A stretch of DNA of 64,000 bases from Candidatus Peribacteria bacterium (lineage in GTDB: Bacteria > Patescibacteriota > Gracilibacteria > Peribacterales > Peribacteraceae). Below, one piece after another: positions 59,157-64,000 of this stretch. The stretch spans positions 1 to 64,000 of the forward strand of contig JABICL010000006.1 in the NCBI GenBank assembly GCA_018652265.1, in the 5' to 3' direction. The position numbers and the translations under genes were made by a program. The notes beneath the pieces were generated by a model, which worked only from the letters and a program-made list of their open reading frames with translations, made no database searches and had not been told where the DNA came from. Numbering within the stretch: position 1 is the first letter of the stretch; every line of letters begins with the position of its first letter.

Positions 59157-60429
59157 TCTTAAGCACATCTCATTGGCAATTATATTTCTTGGAATTGCAT
59201 TCAGATTCACAAATCTCACATTCCCAGATATGACAACTGATGAAGTGCAAGCAGCACTTGGAACATCGCCTGCATGGACACCTCTTGGGATGATGATACT
59301 CAGAGGTGCTCAAGCTATTTTTGGACATGAGATATTTGTAGTAAGAATGGTATCTGTAATTTTTGGGGTAGCATTCCTCCCTCTCTTTTATAATTTGTGT
59401 CGATTGTACTGCGATAAAAAGACATCACTTCTTGCGGTAGCTATAGCTGCAATATTCCCAACTCATATTCTCTTTTCCAAGCTCTCTTATCTAAGTATTC
59501 AACTATGCTTTGCATGGACTCTGACGCTTTATGCTTTCCTTAGAGCGAGAAAAGACCCAAGCATGAAGTGGCTATCTTTGCTTTACGTATCGAGCGTTGT
59601 TGCAACGATGACAAAAACACAGGGACTTTTATTACCAGTATTTTTAGTGGTTGGAATTGTGACTGAAGAACTTTGTAGAGCGATCAGCGGACCGCGGACC
59701 GCGGACCGCAAGAAAAACATTGAGATTGTCTTAACACTATTACTCAGCTTAATCCCAACCTTCTTCTATATCCTCTCGAATCCCGGAGTGTTTGCAACGG
59801 TGCTTCAATACGGAGGAAATATGTATGGAGTCTCTGAACCTGGAAACAGAGTCTTTGATCTCATATATACGTGGTGGCATGTGCTTTATCTATTCTTTAT
59901 AGCAATCATATTCAGTTTAAATTCATACAGAAAATTAGATTGGCCATTCTGCATCACTCTTGGAACTGGAATTTTAACAGGATTGGTTCTAGGGCCAGCT
60001 CATGATTACTATGCAACTTACTTAGTACTATGTGCTCTTCCTATAAGTATTTTTCTTATGAAAAGAAAGTCGATATATAGAAATATATCTATAGCGATGC
60101 TTACCCTAATGACAGTGTTTATGTTCGCTCCAATATCACTGATTCGTACACCGTGGATGCACGTACACTATCTCTCATATCCTTACTGGAATAACCATTC
60201 AGATGATATAAATGAGGTTCTGAAAGATGAGGAGGTTATAACTATCTTGGGCGGACCAGGTCACCATGTAAGGTGGTACTTAGATCCTCAATTACTTGTA
60301 GGAGACAACATGCAAGAGCCATACGAGACTGACTATGTGCTAGTTCTCAGAGATCGTGATCTAGCAAGAGAATTGGGGCATATTGTTTATGAGGATACAG
60401 AAACAAGCATTGTTCAAATTAGTAAGTAA
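59146..60429 (+). CDS. GT-C-fold membrane glycosyltransferase (GT39/ArnT-like)
   Basis: A 427-residue protein with about 10 transmembrane helices. The first external loop has the acidic motif TFPDMTTDEV (about 25-34), matching the catalytic loop of GT-C enzymes that use polyprenyl-phosphate sugars. Residues 179-188 (AISGPRTADR) are encoded by a heptamer repeat at a membrane-helix boundary. A short soluble domain ends the protein. Likely substrate donor: the lipid-linked sugar from a neighbouring GT2-GtrA protein. Confidence 0.75.
   Translation: MKINLKHISLAIIFLGIAFRFTNLTFPDMTTDEVQAALGTSPAWTPLGMMILRGAQAIFGHEIFVVRMVSVIFGVAFLPLFYNLCRLYCDKKTSLLAVAIAAIFPTHILFSKLSYLSIQLCFAWTLTLYAFLRARKDPSMKWLSLLYVSSVVATMTKTQGLLLPVFLVVGIVTEELCRAISGPRTADRKKNIEIVLTLLLSLIPTFFYILSNPGVFATVLQYGGNMYGVSEPGNRVFDLIYTWWHVLYLFFIAIIFSLNSYRKLDWPFCITLGTGILTGLVLGPAHDYYATYLVLCALPISIFLMKRKSIYRNISIAMLTLMTVFMFAPISLIRTPWMHVHYLSYPYWNNHSDDINEVLKDEEVITILGGPGHHVRWYLDPQLLVGDNMQEPYETDYVLVLRDRDLARELGHIVYEDTETSIVQISK
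59680..59709 (+). repeat. Heptamer tandem repeat inside the GT-C-like gene
   Basis: GCGATCA, GCGGACC, GCGGACC, GCGGACC, GC. It encodes AISGPRTADR in frame, nearly the peptide seen in murD and purH but read here on the plus strand. Confidence 0.9.
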
Positions 60430-60459
60430 TTTTCAATTTCGACATGCTATCCTATCCGT

Positions 60460-61431
60460 ATGCCAAAAGCATTCATAACAGGCACCACAGGCCAGGATGG
60501 AGCTTATTTGAGTGAACTATTGCTATCCAAGGGATATGAAGTTCATGGCCTTGTGAGAGATAAGGAAAAAAGCGATTTTTGGAGACTTGTAGAACTCGAT
60601 GTGAAAGATAAGGTAAATCTAGTGGAAGGCGATTTAACGGATGAAGAAAGACTCAAAAATATACTTACAGATATCAAACCAGATGAAATATATAACTTAG
60701 CTGCACAGACATTTGTGGGGGCCAGTTGGCATGATCCAGTAGCTACTGCAGATATAAATGCGATGGGTACACTTAAGCTCTTAGAAGCCTTCAAAAACTG
60801 TGCTTCCAACGCAAAGTTCTATCAAGCTTCTACAAGCGAGATGTACGGAGGAATACATACTAGCTTTGCATTAGATGAAGCCACTTCTCTTCACCCAAGA
60901 AGTCCATATGCAACTAGCAAACTTTTCGCACACTGGATGACTGTAAATTACAGAGAGAGCTTTGATCTGTTTTCTTGTTCTGGAATTCTTTTCAATCATG
61001 AATCCCCTCTTAGAGGAATAGAATTTGTAACCAGAAAAATTACAGATGGAGTAGCCAGAATAAAACTGGGACTCTCTAAATCTATATCACTAGGAAATAT
61101 AGATGCTAAACGTGATTGGGGATTTGCGGGAGATTATGTGGAAGCTATGTGGCTTATGCTTCAACAAGAAAAACCTGAAGATTTCGTAATATCCACAGGC
61201 GTCACACATTCTATTCATGACCTTCTAGATATTGCCTTTGAAGAGATTGGTATAAATGATTGGTCTAATTACATTACTCAAGACCCTAAATTTATGAGGC
61301 CATCTGAAGTAAAAGAGCTTTGTGGTAAAAATGAAAAAGCAAAGAGACTACTTGGCTGGGAGCCTAAAGTGGAATTTAAAGAACTTGTAAAAATGATGGT
61401 AGAAAAGGATTTGGAGCGGTTAGAAAAATAG
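60460..61431 (+). CDS. gmd: GDP-mannose 4,6-dehydratase
   Basis: A 323-residue SDR enzyme converting GDP-mannose to GDP-4-keto-6-deoxymannose, precursor of GDP-fucose, GDP-rhamnose or GDP-perosamine. Motifs are ITGTTGQDGAYLSELLLSKG, NLAAQTFVGASW, STSEMYG, PRSPYATSKLFAHW and FNHESPLRG; KRDWGFAGDYVEAMW is typical of GMD. No second-step enzyme lies in the window. TATCCT 6 bases before the ATG hints at a leaderless start. Confidence 0.94.
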   Translation: MPKAFITGTTGQDGAYLSELLLSKGYEVHGLVRDKEKSDFWRLVELDVKDKVNLVEGDLTDEERLKNILTDIKPDEIYNLAAQTFVGASWHDPVATADINAMGTLKLLEAFKNCASNAKFYQASTSEMYGGIHTSFALDEATSLHPRSPYATSKLFAHWMTVNYRESFDLFSCSGILFNHESPLRGIEFVTRKITDGVARIKLGLSKSISLGNIDAKRDWGFAGDYVEAMWLMLQQEKPEDFVISTGVTHSIHDLLDIAFEEIGINDWSNYITQDPKFMRPSEVKELCGKNEKAKRLLGWEPKVEFKELVKMMVEKDLERLEK

Positions 61432-61478
61432 GGTTTATTTACTTGTATTAAGATATGCCACACTGATAACTTTAATAT

Positions 61479-61631
61479 ATGGAAAATCACCAAGAAACAG
61501 GAAATAAAAGCACAGAAGACGCTATTGCATCCGCAGTTTGGGCTGTTACAAATGCAGAAAAAATTAATGCCTTGTCAGCAGCTTACCAAAGAGCTTGCGT
61601 GGAGAAATCAGATAAAAAAATTGAAAATTAA
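61479..61631 (+). CDS. Possible small protein (50 aa)
   Basis: An ATG-to-TAA ORF coding MENHQETGNKSTEDAIASAV, then a helical stretch and a Lys-rich end. There is no clear Shine-Dalgarno, and TAATAT directly abuts the ATG. It fills a 196-base gap between gmd and the convergent membrane protein. Plausible but unproven. Confidence 0.35.
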   Translation: MENHQETGNKSTEDAIASAVWAVTNAEKINALSAAYQRACVEKSDKKIEN

Positions 61632-62818
61632 TTTTTATCTTTAATAAAACTTATAATCAATTTGTGCTTAGTTGCACAGAGCAAGGCAAACATAATATCA
61701 ACAACGATGGGCACTAGGAAGAATGCATATGATAAATCATATATTTCTCGGAATTCCATGTATGCATATAGCCATTGAAAATGAAGAGTTGCAATCACAA
61801 ATGGAATCCAAAGTGGAAACTTTTTGAGGAAAGATAGAGACAAAATCACTAGCATCAAAACACTCGTCTGCATGTATGCGTTATCCAGATGATCAAGCAT
61901 CATAGCTAGTAGAAAGGCTGCAAGGAACGATGCTCCAAGTGCTCTCCACAAAGATTTATCACGGAAAAACATTGCAGGATACATAAGAGTAAAGATTCCA
62001 AACACCATAAGTAATGGTGATGAATGAACCATATTACTCATTCTGGTAAGAACAGGATCTAGAAAGTAAAAGTTATGCACAGAAAATAAAACCTGCACAG
62101 AATGTGCAACATTTAGCGGAAATCTAAGTGGATGAAATACATTTGCAGCAGTAATTTCTGGATTGGCTGCTGCTGCAATTGCTCCTGTTTGAAATAACTG
62201 AATCAGAACATAAATTGCAGGCACTACACACGCCAATAAAACTTGATTAAGACCTCTGGGAAATATCCATTCTTGTTTTTTATTCTTCCATAGAAGAAGT
62301 AGTGGAAATAGCGCAATTGCAAATGGCTTTGTAATAATTGCAAAACTAAGAGGAATAAAAGCCCATCTGGAACCTCGTCCATACAAAATTATCGTAAGCA
62401 AAACCAGAAGCGTATAAGAAGGAAAGGTAAATCCTCTAAAAGCAATATAAGAATAAAAAGGCATCATAGCAATTGCATATGTCCCAAGTAATGCAAGAAA
62501 CCTATCCTCAAACAATACCTTAACTGCAGCGTACATTGCAGGAATAAGAAGTAGTGCACAAAATATCTGAAAATAGATGTTAGAAAGATCTGACCTTGTT
62601 AAAAGATAAATAGGGAAAGCAAGCAACGAAGCGCCATGATATCCGGTAATAGAAAGATCGAATTTGCCACCCATAAGACTCTTCATAAAATCTTGATACA
62701 AAAAATGATCATCCATCGGATGTATGGTCGTCTGCGAAAATGAAAATGCTGTAGCAGAAGTAAGTAGAATTACATGCAGTAGAGGATGTCTTAAATATTT
62801 GATAATTTTTCGTTTCAT
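61628..62818 (-). CDS. Polytopic membrane protein, GT-C-like
   Basis: A 396-residue protein with about 10-11 transmembrane helices. After the first helix an external loop reads HPMDDHFLYQDFMKSL (about 33-48), resembling acidic loops of GT-C glycosyltransferases. It ends in a basic tail. Its start is 18 bases from the end of the GT2-GtrA gene upstream, implying the pair acts together. Sugar and acceptor unknown; a non-enzymatic membrane role is possible. Confidence 0.6.
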   Translation of the reverse strand: MKRKIIKYLRHPLLHVILLTSATAFSFSQTTIHPMDDHFLYQDFMKSLMGGKFDLSITGYHGASLLAFPIYLLTRSDLSNIYFQIFCALLLIPAMYAAVKVLFEDRFLALLGTYAIAMMPFYSYIAFRGFTFPSYTLLVLLTIILYGRGSRWAFIPLSFAIITKPFAIALFPLLLLWKNKKQEWIFPRGLNQVLLACVVPAIYVLIQLFQTGAIAAAANPEITAANVFHPLRFPLNVAHSVQVLFSVHNFYFLDPVLTRMSNMVHSSPLLMVFGIFTLMYPAMFFRDKSLWRALGASFLAAFLLAMMLDHLDNAYMQTSVLMLVILSLSFLKKFPLWIPFVIATLHFQWLYAYMEFREIYDLSYAFFLVPIVVDIMFALLCATKHKLIISFIKDKN

Positions 62819-62835
62819 TTTTTATGAATATTTAA

Positions 62836-63951
62836 TTAAACATTTCCTTCATTATCTTTTTTTCTGAAAACTCCAAAATGCATCCACAGGTAGTTCCAGA
62901 TTGCACATGTTGGAATAACAAATAATTTAACTAGGATATACCAAACACCCATGATCTCAGCAAAAATCCACATCATGCCCATATTTAGAGCAAAGCTAGA
63001 ACCATAAACCATCCAGAACTGCACATATTGCTTTAGATGCTTTTTATCATCATTACGGAAAGTCCAAAGCTTATTTATTACAAATGCATTAGTGATTGCA
63101 ACTAATGCAGCAAGTGCATTACTTGGTAATATCCCCCATCCTAAATATTCAATACAAAAAGTAAGTATCCCCAAATCCCAGAAAGCACTTGTGAAACCAG
63201 TCAAAACAAACTTCACAAATTGTTTTGTATGTGTGTACAACGAATGGGAACGTATCTTTAGTACTGCAAAGAAACTTTCTACTATTTCTTTGTGACTCAT
63301 ATTGGATTCTCCAAATCTTCTATTTATAAAGACAATAGGAATCTCTCCAAATGTACAACCTCTCTTATGGAACTGATAAGACATCTGTGGGATAACAGTA
63401 AATCCAACACCATCAATATCTAACTCTGGAAGCATCTCTAGAGCCTTTCTTCCATAGCAACGATATCCATTTGTGTAATCACTTATAGGTATTTTCAAAA
63501 TAAATCTTATGTACTTGTCTGCAAACTTACTAAGTAATTTTCTATGAAATGGCCAGCCTTCTACTCTTCCTCCAGGTAAATATCTGGACCCTATAACTAT
63601 ATCTGCATCTTTTAACCCTTCTATAAATTTTGGTATTAGCACAGGATTGTGAGAGAGATCTGAATCCATTTCTATAGCAGCTTCGTATCCATTATTGAGA
63701 GCAAAAGAAAAACCGTGCATGCATGCAGATCCTCTCCCAGCCTTTCCTTGCATTCTTACTTCTAAAAGCAATCTTTCTTCTCCGTATTTTTTCTGAAGAT
63801 CTCTAACTATATTTGCAGTACCATCTGGAGAATTATCATCAACTACAAGCACATCAATGTCTTCTCGCTTATGAGCAAAAATTCCATCTACCAACGTGCC
63901 TATATTCTCACGCTCATTGAACGTGGGGATGATTACAAGTGTTTTATTCAC
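62836..63951 (-). CDS. GT2 glycosyltransferase fused to GtrA domain (second copy)
   Basis: A 371-residue paralogue of the protein at 57704. GT2 motifs are IIPTFNERENIG, VDDNSPDGTA and EMDSDLSHNP; the GtrA domain (about 240-365) has four helices. The GTG start lies 6 bases after TAATAT. Divergence between the copies suggests different sugars or acceptors. It heads a two-gene unit with the membrane protein at 61628. Confidence 0.92.
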   Translation of the reverse strand: MNKTLVIIPTFNERENIGTLVDGIFAHKREDIDVLVVDDNSPDGTANIVRDLQKKYGEERLLLEVRMQGKAGRGSACMHGFSFALNNGYEAAIEMDSDLSHNPVLIPKFIEGLKDADIVIGSRYLPGGRVEGWPFHRKLLSKFADKYIRFILKIPISDYTNGYRCYGRKALEMLPELDIDGVGFTVIPQMSYQFHKRGCTFGEIPIVFINRRFGESNMSHKEIVESFFAVLKIRSHSLYTHTKQFVKFVLTGFTSAFWDLGILTFCIEYLGWGILPSNALAALVAITNAFVINKLWTFRNDDKKHLKQYVQFWMVYGSSFALNMGMMWIFAEIMGVWYILVKLFVIPTCAIWNYLWMHFGVFRKKDNEGNV

Positions 63952-63957
63952 ATGATG

Positions 63958-63963
63958 ATATTA
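63958..63963 (-). promoter_or_regulatory. -10 box of the GT2-GtrA gene (leaderless)
   Basis: TAATAT on the minus strand, then CATCAT, then GTG. It shows that a GTG can also be placed at a presumed 5' end. Confidence 0.5.
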
Positions 63964-64000
63964 GCAGAACACTGCATACGGGTTATAGTGGTTTGAATTT

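Noticed and set aside
2925-59709. CRISPR array explanation for the heptamer tracts
   Set aside because: Units are 7 bases in direct tandem with no spacers, and no cas gene is present.
1-64000. Alternative genetic code with UGA as glycine
   Set aside because: Several genes end at TGA at the expected length, and tRNA-Trp has a CCA anticodon.

Overview
The window is an AT-rich, gene-dense bacterial chromosome segment. Genes overlap often, many intergenic gaps are tiny, and UGA is used as a normal stop (for example gltX and ftsW), so the standard bacterial code applies. The mixture of compact housekeeping genes, many membrane or secreted orphans, dolichol-phosphate-mannose-synthase-like glycosyltransferases fused to GtrA domains, and a giant DUF4215-type cysteine-rich protein suggests a candidate-phyla-radiation (Patescibacteria) genome, perhaps of Peregrinibacteria type. 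That placement is inference from gene content; there is no 16S gene here.

Layout. 0.1-4.6 kb: a CNNM/CBS membrane protein, serS, purH and a membrane orphan. 4.7-5.9 kb: repeats beside tRNA-Thr, a small membrane protein and RNase P RNA on the minus strand. 5.9-14.4 kb: a polyprenyl-phosphate sugar transferase, a 1218-residue orphan, pcm, an RlmD/TrmA-type methyltransferase and a secreted zincin. 14.5-26.5 kb: tRNA-Arg and a cell-wall-rich region (murA, lspA, ftsW/rodA, murG, murB) with a cyclophilin lipoprotein, gltX, a RelE-type toxin-antitoxin pair, NAD(P)H-hydrate dehydratase and a YfiH-family protein. 26.5-34.6 kb: a 6S-RNA-like structured RNA, dGTPase, an M23 peptidase, tRNA-Trp, nrdR, tsaC and dnaE. 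34.7-49.1 kb: murD and, directly upstream of it in one overlapping minus-strand operon, five secreted or membrane proteins of unknown function that include the 2623-residue cysteine-rich protein. 49.1-54.9 kb: RNase J, a PP2C-like transmembrane protein, a nucleotidyltransferase and a PfkB kinase. 55-64 kb: a surface-glycan region (UDP-glucose dehydrogenase, UDP-glucuronate epimerase, two GT2-GtrA fusions, two GT-C-like membrane proteins and GDP-mannose dehydratase).

How the genes work together. Most recognisable genes build the cell envelope: peptidoglycan precursors (MurA, MurB, MurD, MurG), their polymerisation (SEDS protein), lipoprotein maturation (LspA), murein remodelling (M23 peptidase) and nucleotide-sugar and lipid-linked glycan synthesis. 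The five-gene operon ending at murD is the best candidate for an undescribed surface system.

The second theme is small repeated DNA. Heptameric tandem repeats and multi-hairpin palindromes occur between genes but also in frame inside purH, murB, murD (three insertions) and a membrane glycosyltransferase, where they add short peptides at apparent surface loops. Three other dispersed repeat families lie between genes. The third theme is translation initiation: about a dozen genes have a good -10 box only 6-8 bases before the start codon, so leaderless mRNAs appear common.
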